Assembly (NCBI RefSeq): GCF_006149045.1
Contig: NZ_VBSN01000049.1
Location: 62,001-126,000 of the forward strand
Length of the DNA stretch: 64,000 nt
DNA from: Dyadobacter flavalbus
GTDB taxonomy: Bacteria > Bacteroidota > Bacteroidia > Cytophagales > Spirosomataceae
Reading direction: 5' to 3'
A program made the translations under genes and the position numbers. The notes beneath the pieces were generated by a model that saw only the letters and a list, made by a program, of their open reading frames with translations, did no database searches and was not told where the DNA came from. This document shows positions 52,816 through 62,203 of the stretch, piece by piece (position 1 is the first letter of the stretch; the number at the start of each line of letters is the position of its first letter).

Positions 52816-53025
52816 ACCTGATTATCAATTTCTGTAATGTTTCGGTCAACAGCAATTCCTGCACCAATCCTGCGAAATATAGAAGAATAGGCTGCCTTTA
52901 ACAAAATTCAGGAAAATGGGAATGTAAGAAGTGAAATGTGAGAAGTGAAAATAACATGTAAGGTGCGTCTTGGGCGGGATTTGCTTTTTCCAATCCGGAA
53001 GAATCTTAATCGGCTTGCTGCTAAT

Positions 53026-53058
53026 GCAATATGGCTGCACATGTGGCAGCCATATTGC
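53026..53058 (-). terminator. Hairpin downstream of lipocalin-like gene
   Basis: GCAATATGGCTGC (53026-53038) pairs with GCAGCCATATTGC (53046-53058), a 13-bp perfect stem with a 7-base loop. No T tract follows on the reverse strand, so termination strength is uncertain. Confidence 0.5.
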
Positions 53059-53106
53059 GTCAGAAAACATACCTTACAGCGTATTTCCGGATGAATTCGG
53101 AACGGA

Positions 53107-53478
53107 TTATTTTTTCGCTTCCTTCACAGCCACAATCGGGAAATCTCCGTACTGCGTTGAAACGGAACCGCTGAGCGAATCCCCTTTTTGCGTCAGGCTG
53201 TACTTGATCAATCCGCCTTCGAAATCGGTTGCAAAAGAAACTTTTCCCTGATCAACAGTGAGTTCCTTCATTTCTTTCTTGTCGGTTTGTCCCATGTACC
53301 CCACCATTTTGTTATCTTTTTGCTCAAAGGTCATATACCCGGATTCGTATTCCGGCGGCACATTGGAAATCGTGTACTTCCAGGTACCCAACAGCTCATC
53401 GGCTATCATCACACTTTGTGCAGCAATGGAAATCATGGCCATTGCAACGATCATTGTCAACAAGTACTTTGCTTTCAT
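53107..53478 (-). CDS. Small exported beta-barrel (lipocalin-like) protein, unknown function
   Basis: The open frame starts at 53574, but the first 31 codons have no features. The signal peptide MKAKYLLTMIVAMAMISIAA starts at ATG 53478 (ATG 53481 also possible), giving 124 residues. The mature protein begins around DELLGTWKYTI and has repeated antiparallel strands (YMTFEQKDNKMVGYMGQT, KVSFATDFEGG, DSLSGSVS), as in small lipocalin-like or glycine-zipper-free envelope proteins. Function is not recognised. Its divergent neighbour is an acid phosphatase-like gene. Confidence 0.72.
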   Translation of the reverse strand: MKAKYLLTMIVAMAMISIAAQSVMIADELLGTWKYTISNVPPEYESGYMTFEQKDNKMVGYMGQTDKKEMKELTVDQGKVSFATDFEGGLIKYSLTQKGDSLSGSVSTQYGDFPIVAVKEAKK

Positions 53479-53717
53479 CATTTGGTCAAAAAGGATTAAA
53501 ATGTTACATAAATAAGGAACCGCATTCGTTTCCAAATTTATACAAATACATGAATTGTGCAATCTGTCGGACACAAATGTATTCCTTTATCCAAGAATGA
53601 ATATTAAATTACTGTTATCAGAAATCCTGACACGCTTTACATTTTCTTAACACGGATTTTGTCAGAAGCGCCTGCTATTCCTGTAACATTGTCTTTCAAA
53701 CCATTTATTCCGTCATC

Positions 53718-55112
53718 ATGCACCCCGGCATAAAGCCCTTTGCTCTTGTTCTGTTACTGATTAGTCTGGTTCCCGCAGTTGTGTCTGCACAGGTGAACAA
53801 AGCCTACCCGGCCTCGCGTTTTCCCGACCGCATTATTCTGGGATTCAAAGGGGATGCTTCCCGTACGCAGGCCGTAAACTGGCGGACGGACTCTACGGTG
53901 ACCCATGCAGTTGTGGCCGTTCATGAAGCCGATCCTTCGCCTGATTTTCAGGAAAATGCACGAATTGTAAATGCTCTGACGCAGCACGTCACGATGGATG
54001 GCAGGAAAATCAGTTACCATGAAGCTGCTTTAACCGACCTTAAACCCGCAACGCAGTATATTTACAGAGTTGGCGACGGCACGTACTGGAGTGAATGGTT
54101 TCATTTCAAAACGGCTTCGGATAAAACCGAACCCGTTTCTTTTCTTTACTTCGGTGATGCACAGAATGACATTCGCTCGCTGTGGTCAAGGACGGTACGC
54201 GGGGCATATTCCGCCCTTCCGGATGCCGATTTCATGATCCATGCCGGCGATCTGATCAACCGGGCCAATGCGGATTACGAATGGGGCGAATGGTTTGAAG
54301 CCGGCGGCTGGGTAAACGGAATGATCCCCAGCCTTGCAGTGCCCGGCAACCATGAATATTTTAAAGGTGAAAACCAGAAAGGAATTTTGTCCCGGCACTG
54401 GCGGCCGCAGTTTGCACTGCCGGAAAACGGACCGGAAGGCTTGACGGAAACGACTTATTACATGGATTACCAGGGCATAAGATTCATTTCACTGAACTCG
54501 CAGGAAGCCATATCCGATCCCGAAGTGATGGAAAAACAAGCGGCCTGGTTTGAAAAAACCGCAAGGGAAAATCCAAACCGCTGGACCATTGTTTTCCATC
54601 ATCACCCGATTTATTCCACTGCCAACGGCCGCGACAACGATCACTGGCGGGCAAAAATGGAACCGCTTTATAAACAGTATCACGTTGATCTTGTTCTTCA
54701 GGGACACGACCATACGTATGCCCGGGGTATAAATATGCCGCTGGGACAAAGCAGGAAAAAACCGGACGGCCCCATCTATGTAGTTTCGGTAAGCGGCCCA
54801 AAAATGTACGCGCTCGGCCTCGAAAACTGGATGGACCGTGCCGCTTCCAACACGCAGCTTTACCAGACCGTGCACATAGACGAAAACAAGTTATCTTTCA
54901 AGGCATTTACCGTTAACGGCGACACTTACGATGCCTTCGACCTGTTAAAAGACAAAAACGGCCGCAATACACTCGTGGAACTTTCCGGCTCACTGCAAAT
55001 GCAGGAACGCCTTGATCTTCCCAAAGAACTGCAGAAACGCTTCAAAGAAGCAGAGCTGAAAGAATACAACGAACGCTTCCAGAGATACAAACAAAGAAAA
55101 AACCTGAAATAA
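53718..55112 (+). CDS. Exported purple-acid-phosphatase-type metallophosphoesterase
   Basis: A 464-residue protein with a signal peptide (1-24, VPAVVSAQ). An N-terminal fibronectin-like domain (about 30-130) precedes the phosphoesterase domain: FLYFGDAQND, MIHAGDLINR, AVPGNHEYF, FHHHPIYS and QGHDHTYARG are the five metal motifs. The C terminus is charged and helical (ELQKRFKEAELKEYNERFQR). It hydrolyses phosphate esters outside the cytoplasm. It is the second metallophosphoesterase in this segment and is not closely similar to the other. Confidence 0.93.
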   Translation: MHPGIKPFALVLLLISLVPAVVSAQVNKAYPASRFPDRIILGFKGDASRTQAVNWRTDSTVTHAVVAVHEADPSPDFQENARIVNALTQHVTMDGRKISYHEAALTDLKPATQYIYRVGDGTYWSEWFHFKTASDKTEPVSFLYFGDAQNDIRSLWSRTVRGAYSALPDADFMIHAGDLINRANADYEWGEWFEAGGWVNGMIPSLAVPGNHEYFKGENQKGILSRHWRPQFALPENGPEGLTETTYYMDYQGIRFISLNSQEAISDPEVMEKQAAWFEKTARENPNRWTIVFHHHPIYSTANGRDNDHWRAKMEPLYKQYHVDLVLQGHDHTYARGINMPLGQSRKKPDGPIYVVSVSGPKMYALGLENWMDRAASNTQLYQTVHIDENKLSFKAFTVNGDTYDAFDLLKDKNGRNTLVELSGSLQMQERLDLPKELQKRFKEAELKEYNERFQRYKQRKNLK

Positions 55113-55169
55113 CCGCCGGAGCATTCATTCAACCCGCATCTTACAAAAACACATCTTGCATTTCACTGA

Positions 55170-56318
55170 TTACCATTCCGCTGCGCTGCCGTCATCATGT
55201 TTCCAGAGCGGGTTTTTCCAGTTATGGCCTATTTCCGCCATTCTGCGCACCTGCTCCTCATCGATTTCAATACCGAGTCCGGGGCCGGAAGGGATTTTTA
55301 CAAAACCGTCTTCATAGCTGAACACCGTCTTATCCGCAAGGTAATCCATCAGGTCACTTCCCTGATTATAGTGAATGCCCAGACTTTGTTCCTGGATAAA
55401 TGCGTTGTGACAAGTAGCGTCAACCTGTAAGCACGCGGCCAGCGCAATAGGCCCGAGCGGACAGTGCGGCGCAGCGGCCACGTCAAAAGCTTCGGCCATG
55501 GACAATATTTTTTTACATTCCGTAATACCGCCGGCATGCGAAAGATCGGGCTGGATAATATCGGCGTAACCTTTTGTCAGCAAATCCTTGAAATGCCAGC
55601 GGCTGAACATGCGCTCGCCCGTTGCAATAGGAATGCAGGTATGCTGCGCAATTTCCCTCAGCGCCTCGTTGTTTTCAGGCAAAACGGGTTCTTCAATAAA
55701 CATCGGACGGAACTGTTCCAGCTCTTTGGCCAGCACCTTGGCCATCGGCTTGTGCAGACGTCCGTGAAAATCAACGCCGATATCCAGCGCATACCCTACA
55801 ACTTCACGGATGGAAGCCACACGAAGCAGCACATGATCAATCTTTTCATAGGAATCAACATACTGCATTTCATCGGTCGCATTCATTTTAATGGCTTTGA
55901 AACCAATGTCCAGCGAAAGTTTGGCAGCATTTGCCACATCCGACGGACGGTCCCCGCCTATCCATGAATAAACCTTGATCTTGTCGCGGCATTTCCCGCC
56001 AATTAACTGATAAACAGGTGCATTGTAAAACTTGCCTTTGATATCCCAGAGCGCCTGATCAATACCCGCAATGGCACTCATTAAAATGGGTCCGCCGCGG
56101 TAAAATCCACCTCTGTACATCGTATTCCAGTGACCTTCAATGTCCATCGGATCTTTCCCGATCAGCGTATCCATCAGTTCAATGACCGCCGCCTTCACCG
56201 TTGCAGCCTTTCCTTCTATAACCGGTTCCCCCCAGCCAATCAGTCCTTCATCCGTTTCTATCTTCAAAAACAGCCATCTCGGCGGAACCTGGAACAATTC
56301 GTAACTTCTGATTTTCAT
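55170..56318 (-). CDS. dgoD: D-galactonate dehydratase
   Basis: A 382-residue enolase-superfamily enzyme matching, from memory, E. coli DgoD along its whole length, including [96 protein letters not shown] and [14 protein letters not shown] at the end. It converts D-galactonate to 2-keto-3-deoxygalactonate in the De Ley-Doudoroff galactose pathway. No kinase or aldolase of that pathway lies beside it. Unlike the enolase-superfamily protein at 8031 it has no Tat signal and is cytoplasmic. Assignment to galactonate is strong but not proven against close subfamilies. Confidence 0.9.
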   Translation of the reverse strand: MKIRSYELFQVPPRWLFLKIETDEGLIGWGEPVIEGKAATVKAAVIELMDTLIGKDPMDIEGHWNTMYRGGFYRGGPILMSAIAGIDQALWDIKGKFYNAPVYQLIGGKCRDKIKVYSWIGGDRPSDVANAAKLSLDIGFKAIKMNATDEMQYVDSYEKIDHVLLRVASIREVVGYALDIGVDFHGRLHKPMAKVLAKELEQFRPMFIEEPVLPENNEALREIAQHTCIPIATGERMFSRWHFKDLLTKGYADIIQPDLSHAGGITECKKILSMAEAFDVAAAPHCPLGPIALAACLQVDATCHNAFIQEQSLGIHYNQGSDLMDYLADKTVFSYEDGFVKIPSGPGLGIEIDEEQVRRMAEIGHNWKNPLWKHDDGSAAEW

Positions 56319-56986
56319 TTTTGCTTTCAGTTAATTCCTAAAATTACTTTCTAAGCGTACAAATCCAAGTGCATGCATGCGTTCAGCGGTGTTTTTACCT
56401 TAATAAAGCCGTATTTTTCTTTTTGCCTCAGAATATTCTGCCTTGCAGACAAGTTGGCTAAAACCCTTTATTTCAGAAACATGCCGACCATTTCGGCAGC
56501 AGAAATTCATAACGGGCGCAGCTGAAAATTTCAGCCGCAATGCAGACTTTTATTGGAACCGGTATCAGTGAGACAAACACCAAAACCGGCTTTCTGCACA
56601 GACATTTTCATTAGAAAAAACCTGAAAACAGGCCGTTTCGGCATCATTGGTATGATATTATATACAGTTACCGGTATGTTTACCGTAATTCACAGCACAT
56701 TGGTTAACATTTGCCTGAAACTGGTAAAAACTGCAAAGCACATGGAATAACCTGCTGAAAATACAAGTGTCATTTTGCGGATCTGTCCGTGGAATACGAT
56801 GAAATGTTTATCTTTTAATTACACAACCAATACTGGAAACAGGAATTGAAAACAGGGTGCATTTTGTAGTGACGGAAAGCATATTTGGCGTACTTCGCTT
56901 TGATGCTTTTTATTCCCGTGAAGCGGAATAGATATATGCTTGTCAAAGTACTTGCGATTTTGCTTTATAAAAGATTATCAACAGTT
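56319..56986. other. Intergenic region, no gene called
   Basis: The 668-base gap upstream of galactonate dehydratase. An open frame at 56553-56750 encodes 65 residues with no recognisable features and is not called. Nothing else is recognised. Confidence 0.45.
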
Positions 56987-57214
56987 ATGGAAGAGGAATT
57001 TGAAGCAATGAAGGTATTCCGGAATCATGACCTGATTCTGTTCACGATGGAAGAAGGCCTGAACAGCAGAATTATTTCCAATATGAAAATTCTGGAAACA
57101 CAGCGTATGGTTGTTTTGTCATGGTCCACAAACCTGGAATCGCTGATTTACGGCCGGCTTACGAAAGAAGGACTGGACTTGCGCAATTACCTGAAACAGC
57201 ACGAATGGGAATAA
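56987..57214 (+). CDS. Unknown 75-residue protein
   Basis: From ATG 56987 (preferred over ATG 56885, because the upstream part does not look coding) the protein starts MEEEFEAMKVFRNHDLILFT and ends RNYLKQHEWE. It is not recognised. It has alternating hydrophobic/polar segments (LILFTMEEGLNSRIISNMKI) and no signal or membrane span. The gene may be real, but only a consistent frame supports it. Confidence 0.4.
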   Translation: MEEEFEAMKVFRNHDLILFTMEEGLNSRIISNMKILETQRMVVLSWSTNLESLIYGRLTKEGLDLRNYLKQHEWE

Positions 57215-57879
57215 TGCGGTTTTCAGCATTTTAAGCAACGGCTTTTTAGAAACTAAAATGCCTGAGCAGCCTTATCCTGTAAACTGCTATCCATATACGA
57301 TGAGATTATTTTCGGGCTTCGTTCATCGGGGCTGCTGACGTACTTCGTACTTGTTTTATTATACAGATTCCGGATCACCTTTTCCCCGACGATGAAACAT
57401 GCACGGCTTCGTTGATCCCGTATTTCAAGCAGCTGCCTTTGCCGGATCAGAACAGCATACTACAACAATCCGGACGAGTCCCGCCGTGAGATCATCCTCA
57501 GCCTTACGGCTCCATACCTAAAAAAGCACCGTTTTGTTATAAAAGGCCGTTTGCCGACTGAACCCATATGCCGGACAAAATGGTTGTACGTTTCAGTATA
57601 GAGCTGAAATCATTTTTGTAAGATGACAGTTTAAAACAGAAAGGACCATCTTTGGTAAACAGGATTGTAATACAGGCATGGATCTCCACTACACTGCGCG
57701 GATTTCCGAGGTGAAAAATCGGATGAGAATCGATGTTCAGGACGTAGCTGGAATTGCCTGTGACCGGGCTTTGAAAATGCCTCCTGATTTACCGAGATTA
57801 TGTAAAAAACAACCCGGACAAAATCCTTTGAAGTACAGAAAAACAGAATTGAACTAATTAAATAAATAATCAGGAACAG
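57215..57879. other. Intergenic region, possibly containing decayed coding sequence
   Basis: The 665-base gap before the oxidoreductase gene. A frame without a start (57458-57601) reads protein-like (YYNNPDESRREI and so on) but ends in a stop after 48 codons and has no recognised homologue. Nothing firm can be called. Confidence 0.35.
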
Positions 57880-58815
57880 ATGAAAGCCATTGTTACAGAA
57901 CAGCCCGGAGGCGTTGAAAATCTTCGGCTTGTAAATATTGAAAGCCCCGAAATCCAGGCAGAAGAAGTCCTTGTACAGGTAAAAGCCATCAGCATTAACC
58001 CCGTGGATGTGAAAAGCCGTGCAGGAAAAGGCATGTACGGACGCATTAAAGATCAAAGCCCGCTGATACTCGGCTGGGACATTTCCGGTGTCGTAACTGA
58101 AACAAAAAGCGATGCATTCAAAGTCGGCGACGAGGTTTTTGGTATGGTCAATTTTCCCGGCCATGGAAAGGCATATGCCGAGTTTGTGGCAGCGCCTGCA
58201 TCGCAGCTTGCCGGAAAGCCCGGCACTATTTCGCATGAAGAAGCGGCTTCCGCAACATTGGCGGCACTGACCGCATGGCAGGCGCTGGTTAAAAAGGCAA
58301 AAGTAGAGGCTGGCCAGAAAGTACTGATCCATGCGGCGGCCGGCGGCGTCGGGCATTTTGCAGTGCAGCTGGCCAAACATCTGGGCATTCACGTAACAGG
58401 AACCTCTTCGGCCGGAAACAAGGACTTTGTACTTGCACTCGGTGCAGACGAACACATTGATTATCATGGGTACGACTGGCAGAAAAGTTCGCTTGAATTT
58501 GACTTTGTTTTCGATACGGTTGGTGGCGACAACATTGACAATTCCCTTGAAGTGACCAAACCCGGCGGAACACTGATCAGCATTCCTACCGGCCTGAACG
58601 AATTGGTTACCGAAAAGGCAAAGGCAAAAGGTGTGAACGGATATTTCTTTCTGGTACAGTCGGACGGCGAGGATATGCAGCAAATTGCGGCATTAATGGA
58701 AAAAGGCATTTTAAAAGCGCATGTTTCACAAACTTTCCCGTTTGCGGACATGGCGGCAGCACACCTTCAGGTAGAAAGCGGCAGAACGGTCGGGAAGGTG
58801 ATTGTTACTTTGTAG
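57880..58815 (+). CDS. NADP-dependent quinone oxidoreductase-like protein (zinc-independent MDR)
   Basis: A 311-residue medium-chain dehydrogenase/reductase. GroES-like N part (VKAISINPVDVKSRAG), then LILGWDISGVV and the Rossmann motif HAAAGGVGHFAVQLAKHLG (about 149), then FDFVFDTVGGDNID. The zinc-binding cysteine set is absent, so it is of the quinone oxidoreductase (Qor) type. It reduces quinones or enones with NADPH. The start is ATG 57880 with MKAIVTEQPGGVENLR. Confidence 0.93.
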   Translation: MKAIVTEQPGGVENLRLVNIESPEIQAEEVLVQVKAISINPVDVKSRAGKGMYGRIKDQSPLILGWDISGVVTETKSDAFKVGDEVFGMVNFPGHGKAYAEFVAAPASQLAGKPGTISHEEAASATLAALTAWQALVKKAKVEAGQKVLIHAAAGGVGHFAVQLAKHLGIHVTGTSSAGNKDFVLALGADEHIDYHGYDWQKSSLEFDFVFDTVGGDNIDNSLEVTKPGGTLISIPTGLNELVTEKAKAKGVNGYFFLVQSDGEDMQQIAALMEKGILKAHVSQTFPFADMAAAHLQVESGRTVGKVIVTL

Positions 58816-59098
58816 CGTATTGCTGGCTTTTAGGGAGAAGGGGGAACGGAGGAAGGGAGAAGGGGGAATGGATAATAATAATAATAATAATAATAATATA
58901 AAGCCATTACTTACTTGTAAAACGGATGATTACAAGTAAGTAATGGCTTTGTGTTTGCTGCGGCAGTTATTTTTTTGATATGCTTGTTTCCAACCATTCC
59001 GTTTTCCCAAAGCCTGACACTGATTGCCAACAGGTGCGTGACCGGCTTTTACAATCGGATGTAAACGATTGCTCAGCAACACATTTTTGGAACCGTGT
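58816..59098. repeat. Intergenic purine-rich repeat and (TAA)8 microsatellite
   Basis: AGGGAGAAGGGGGAA occurs twice (58832-58846 and 58854-58868). (TAA)8 lies at 58873-58896. The remaining bases 58951-59098 are featureless. Confidence 0.7.
58900..58950. terminator. 21-bp perfect inverted repeat, likely bidirectional terminator
   Basis: AAAGCCATTACTTACTTGTAA (58900-58920) pairs perfectly with 58930-58950 over a 9-base loop. On the reverse strand it is followed by AT-rich sequence (TATATTATTATT). It lies between the convergent oxidoreductase and T9SS-protein genes. Confidence 0.75.
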
Positions 59099-60970
59099 TT
59101 ATTGCTTGGCTATTTTTCCGGTGTAAGTATTTTGTCCGTGCCTGAGCTGATAAATATAAAGCCCGGCGGGAAGTTTTTCTGCGTTGAATTCCACCTTGTA
59201 TTTCCCGGCTGCCTGCATGCCATTCACAAGTACGGCCTGCTGCTTTCCTTCAGGTGTAAAAATGGCTAGATTTACTTCTTCCGGCTGCGCCAGTTCGTAA
59301 GATATGGTTGTTTGAACCTGAAACGGATTCGGATAAGCATACAAGTTATCTTCACGGGCTGTTGACGCTGCAGATTCCTGTGCGCTTAATCTTGCTAAAG
59401 AGTTGGCTGTTACCAAATCGGCATTATCGGATACAAAGTTCAGGCTCAGAAAATCGATATTCGGGCCGCTGGTGCCTGTCGCCGTTAACCGGATTTTGTG
59501 TGTTCCTGCCTTTAAAAACACTTTTTGACCAGAATAAAAAGCCCAGTTATCCCAGCTCGCCAGAGGTAAAAAAACAGAATTGCCCGCCGGAACGCCGTCC
59601 ACAGTCAATGCCAGTGAACGCTCGTTTCTGGTATTCGCAAAGATGTAACCCACGCTGTATGTGCCGGGCAAAGCAATCTGTGCCGTCCATTCGATATAAT
59701 CGCTTCTGTTATTGATAAAATCAGCATAGCCTTTTCCGCTGAAACCCGGATGGTCACTGGCCGCAACGGCTCCCGAAAGTTTTGCATTTTCTGCTTCCAG
59801 GTTCATACTTGCCGGCAGCTCCACGGCAGCCACCAGGTAATTCATTTTTGTACCTGATGCGGGACTGGCCAGATTCGCCCCCAAAATGAATGGCCTTGGA
59901 TAAACCTGCCAGATATCAGCCTGCCTGCTGTAAATTTCCAGATACTGTGAACCCGGATCATTCGTGCCGATGATGTCACCCGTTTTGTGCCATCCTGCCA
60001 GCCAGGCCGGCAATACACCGGCCCTTGGATCATAGGCGACATAAACCACCACCTGCTTTTTCATAAAAGTTGTAAGCCAGCTTGCCTGTGTCTGGTTCTT
60101 GTCTTCCATGGCCGTCTGGACAAATGACGCACCTTTCAGATAGCCGGGCAGCGAAGTAACCTGATAATCCCGGTCGGTATAAATCCGGGAACCTGCATTT
60201 AACTTTGAAACCGTGTATGAACGGCCGTTTGGAACTGAAACCTGTGTGATCAGATTATCTTCCTCCGGCTTTTCCGGTACAGCAGGCTTTTCGGTACCGG
60301 GCTTGCATGCCCCGATCCAGTCTACGAAAAAGTCTTTACCCGCAGTCTGCGTAGAAACCTTCCAGCCAAAATGACCTAATTGTTTGTACGTCAGATCAAT
60401 TGTTTCCAGCACGGGCCATTTTGAATAACCCTGCCCTTTGTCCAGGTAAACCTGAATCAGGCCGCTTTTATAACGTGCTATCTTAAACTTGTACCATCTT
60501 GTATCTTCTAGTGCCGGATAAATGCTGAACTCGTCGAGCACACGCGGATGATAAATATTGTCGGTTGCAATGCCAAGGGTAAGGTTTCCGCCGGAATCAG
60601 GATAATAAGTCAGGACATACGCTTTTGATTCGGCGGAATTTGCCTGCCCGAATATCAGCCTGAACTCCCGCCAGTAGCTGCCGGTAAGCCCTTTGGCGGA
60701 TGTTTCGATTACATAGGACTCCGCAGCAAATTTTCCGGCAGTTACAAGCGAGCCAATATCCGATGCGTTGAAAGCGGCGCCGTTCCGTATAGACCATGAA
60801 TTGTTTATTTTCCAGTTTGCGCCGAGGACGCTCCGGTTGAAATCATCGCGAAAAGGCAGTTCAGTTTGTGCAAAAGCAGTCGTCAGACTGGCGAAAAAAA
60901 GCAGGAACATGACGAACATGCCATGCAGTAAAACTGATTTTAGTGAGGTCAACTGTACATGTTTTTTCAT
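59099..60970 (-). CDS. Secreted multi-domain carbohydrate-binding-type protein with T9SS C-terminal tail
   Basis: A 623-residue protein. Signal peptide about 1-34 (ASLTTAFAQT), a LamG-like/DUF1080-type beta-sandwich (about 36-230, FRDDFNRSVLGANWKINNSW to DWIGACKPG), and a linker rich in Pro/Glu (PAVPEKPEEDN). A middle domain (about 245-395) includes KKQVVVYVAYDPRAGVLPAW, and a CBM6/35-like domain (about 400-535) includes LEAENAKLSGAVA and YSVGYIFANTRNERSLAL. The end (about 545-623, YAYPNPFQVQTTISYELAQ to GLYIYQLRHGQNTYTGKI) is a type A Por secretion tail. It is exported by the type IX system and displayed on the surface. No catalytic domain is recognised. Confidence 0.85.
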   Translation of the reverse strand: MKKHVQLTSLKSVLLHGMFVMFLLFFASLTTAFAQTELPFRDDFNRSVLGANWKINNSWSIRNGAAFNASDIGSLVTAGKFAAESYVIETSAKGLTGSYWREFRLIFGQANSAESKAYVLTYYPDSGGNLTLGIATDNIYHPRVLDEFSIYPALEDTRWYKFKIARYKSGLIQVYLDKGQGYSKWPVLETIDLTYKQLGHFGWKVSTQTAGKDFFVDWIGACKPGTEKPAVPEKPEEDNLITQVSVPNGRSYTVSKLNAGSRIYTDRDYQVTSLPGYLKGASFVQTAMEDKNQTQASWLTTFMKKQVVVYVAYDPRAGVLPAWLAGWHKTGDIIGTNDPGSQYLEIYSRQADIWQVYPRPFILGANLASPASGTKMNYLVAAVELPASMNLEAENAKLSGAVAASDHPGFSGKGYADFINNRSDYIEWTAQIALPGTYSVGYIFANTRNERSLALTVDGVPAGNSVFLPLASWDNWAFYSGQKVFLKAGTHKIRLTATGTSGPNIDFLSLNFVSDNADLVTANSLARLSAQESAASTAREDNLYAYPNPFQVQTTISYELAQPEEVNLAIFTPEGKQQAVLVNGMQAAGKYKVEFNAEKLPAGLYIYQLRHGQNTYTGKIAKQ

Positions 60971-61122
60971 ATTAAATATTTATATATACATAATGTAAAT
61001 ATAAGAAGTATAATTTAAAGTGACATTTTAACTTTGGCATTAAAATCAGCTAATTAAAATCTGAATTCAGAGTACTGGAATCAGTTAGTAGTTGAATTGT
61101 AATCTGGAACTTGCTTACAGCA

Positions 61123-61839
61123 TCAAAAGCGTTTTCTTTCCCATTTCACTGACACTTCGGAGCCTTCTGCTAAAAAAACAGAATGCGGCTCTACTTTGTT
61201 TAAAATATTGAATTCAGGCCCGTACATGAATTCGAAATCACACTTTATTTCATAGTAATTAACCTGATTGACCATCCATCTGATGTGATTGACAGTGTAC
61301 TCTTCTGTTGCAGTATCATTGATTTTAGTGTAACCGTAATAGTGCTCCAATATAAACTCTTCAAAACTGGCTGTTGCTATTTCAGAAGTTACTGCCTCTG
61401 CTTCAACATAAATTTTGTTCCAGTCCTTCCCTGTTTTCCATTCGTATCCGATTTTTTTCACCCTGCTGTTTGTTTCCCATCGACGTTTTGTTGGCATAGA
61501 CTTGTAATGTTCTTTGTACAAGTGATTTGCAAGCCAGGCAACGATTTTGCCGGGAACTACTTCATTGATGAAGACAACGCCTCTCTTGGTTTCTTGTCCT
61601 TGCTGCCTTGTTACATAAAATCTAAGGTTAACTTCCTCAAAAGTCCCGAAGTATGGAATGGGTATGTTAAAAACCCTGGTATCGCTGAATAAAAAACCAA
61701 CCAAGCTCACGAAAGTTTTACCATTGTAAAAGTCCAGTTTTGTACCCTTGGGAATATAAGGCAAAAGCAGTTCAGGTTCAATTTCATAATTGGCCATGAT
61801 TAGGTTTTTCCAACTTGCTTCCAAGAAATTTGTCATCAT
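61123..61839 (-). CDS. DUF2071 family protein
   Basis: From ATG 61839 (the frame continues to a TTG at 61857) the protein has 238 residues. It starts MMTNFLEASWKNLIMANYEI and contains YIPKGTKLDFYNGKTFVSLV, GTFEEVNLRFYVT and KRGVVFINEVVPG, the pattern of DUF2071 (YqjF-like). Function is not known for this family. It has no export signal. The neighbouring genes do not suggest a role. Confidence 0.85.
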   Translation of the reverse strand: MMTNFLEASWKNLIMANYEIEPELLLPYIPKGTKLDFYNGKTFVSLVGFLFSDTRVFNIPIPYFGTFEEVNLRFYVTRQQGQETKRGVVFINEVVPGKIVAWLANHLYKEHYKSMPTKRRWETNSRVKKIGYEWKTGKDWNKIYVEAEAVTSEIATASFEEFILEHYYGYTKINDTATEEYTVNHIRWMVNQVNYYEIKCDFEFMYGPEFNILNKVEPHSVFLAEGSEVSVKWERKRF

Positions 61840-61857
61840 GCTTGATTTACTTAACAA

Positions 61858-62133
61858 TGGAGTGATATATATCGATTTATCCTAGACTTTCTTGCTTGTT
61901 ACCAAGTTATTTACGCACGTTTGCAAAGGTTATTATTACAAAAAGGAACTGCCAACTTATACGAAATAACGCAATTGTTATAAGCTGGCTTACCTTGCGG
62001 CAGAAGGCAGCTTTCATTTGGTATATTTAATATCGTACAGGTTCATGCTGTAACAGTAAATGGATTTGATAAAATGCTGCAGGTTGTTTTTATATGCACT
62101 TACATAAGTTTGATTATTGAATGATTGTATTAC
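61858..62133. other. Intergenic region, no gene seen
   Basis: Between the DUF2071 gene and the terminator of the Tat-exported isomerase-like gene. Nothing else was recognised. Confidence 0.4.
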
Positions 62134-62186
62134 AACCAAAAAGGAGAAACACTCCACGATTGCAAAGTGCTTCTCCTTTTTGGTTT
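62134..62186 (-). terminator. Terminator of the sugar isomerase-like gene
   Basis: AACCAAAAAGGAGAA (62134-62148) pairs with TTCTCCTTTTTGGTT (ending 62185), with inner CACT/AGTG pairing. On the reverse strand the stem ends in a T-rich run. Confidence 0.75.
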
Positions 62187-62203
62187 ATAAATCTTCAGGC
62201 TTT

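Noticed and set aside
53041-53058. Possible riboswitch or tRNA in the small gap after the lipocalin-like gene
   Set aside because: Only a simple 13-bp hairpin is present; no cloverleaf or conserved aptamer core can be drawn.
53479-53574. Upstream extension of the lipocalin-like gene
   Set aside because: The first 31 codons encode no features, whereas a clear signal peptide starts at the internal methionine (53478).
56553-56750. 65-codon open frame upstream of galactonate dehydratase
   Set aside because: No family pattern and no supporting context.
57458-57601. Start-less protein-like frame between the small unknown gene and the oxidoreductase
   Set aside because: Only 48 codons, no homologue recognised and no start; could be a decayed gene but cannot be supported.
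57631-58683. 350-codon reverse-strand frame opposite the quinone oxidoreductase
   Set aside because: Cysteine-rich nonsense composition with no motifs; the forward frame is a clear MDR enzyme.
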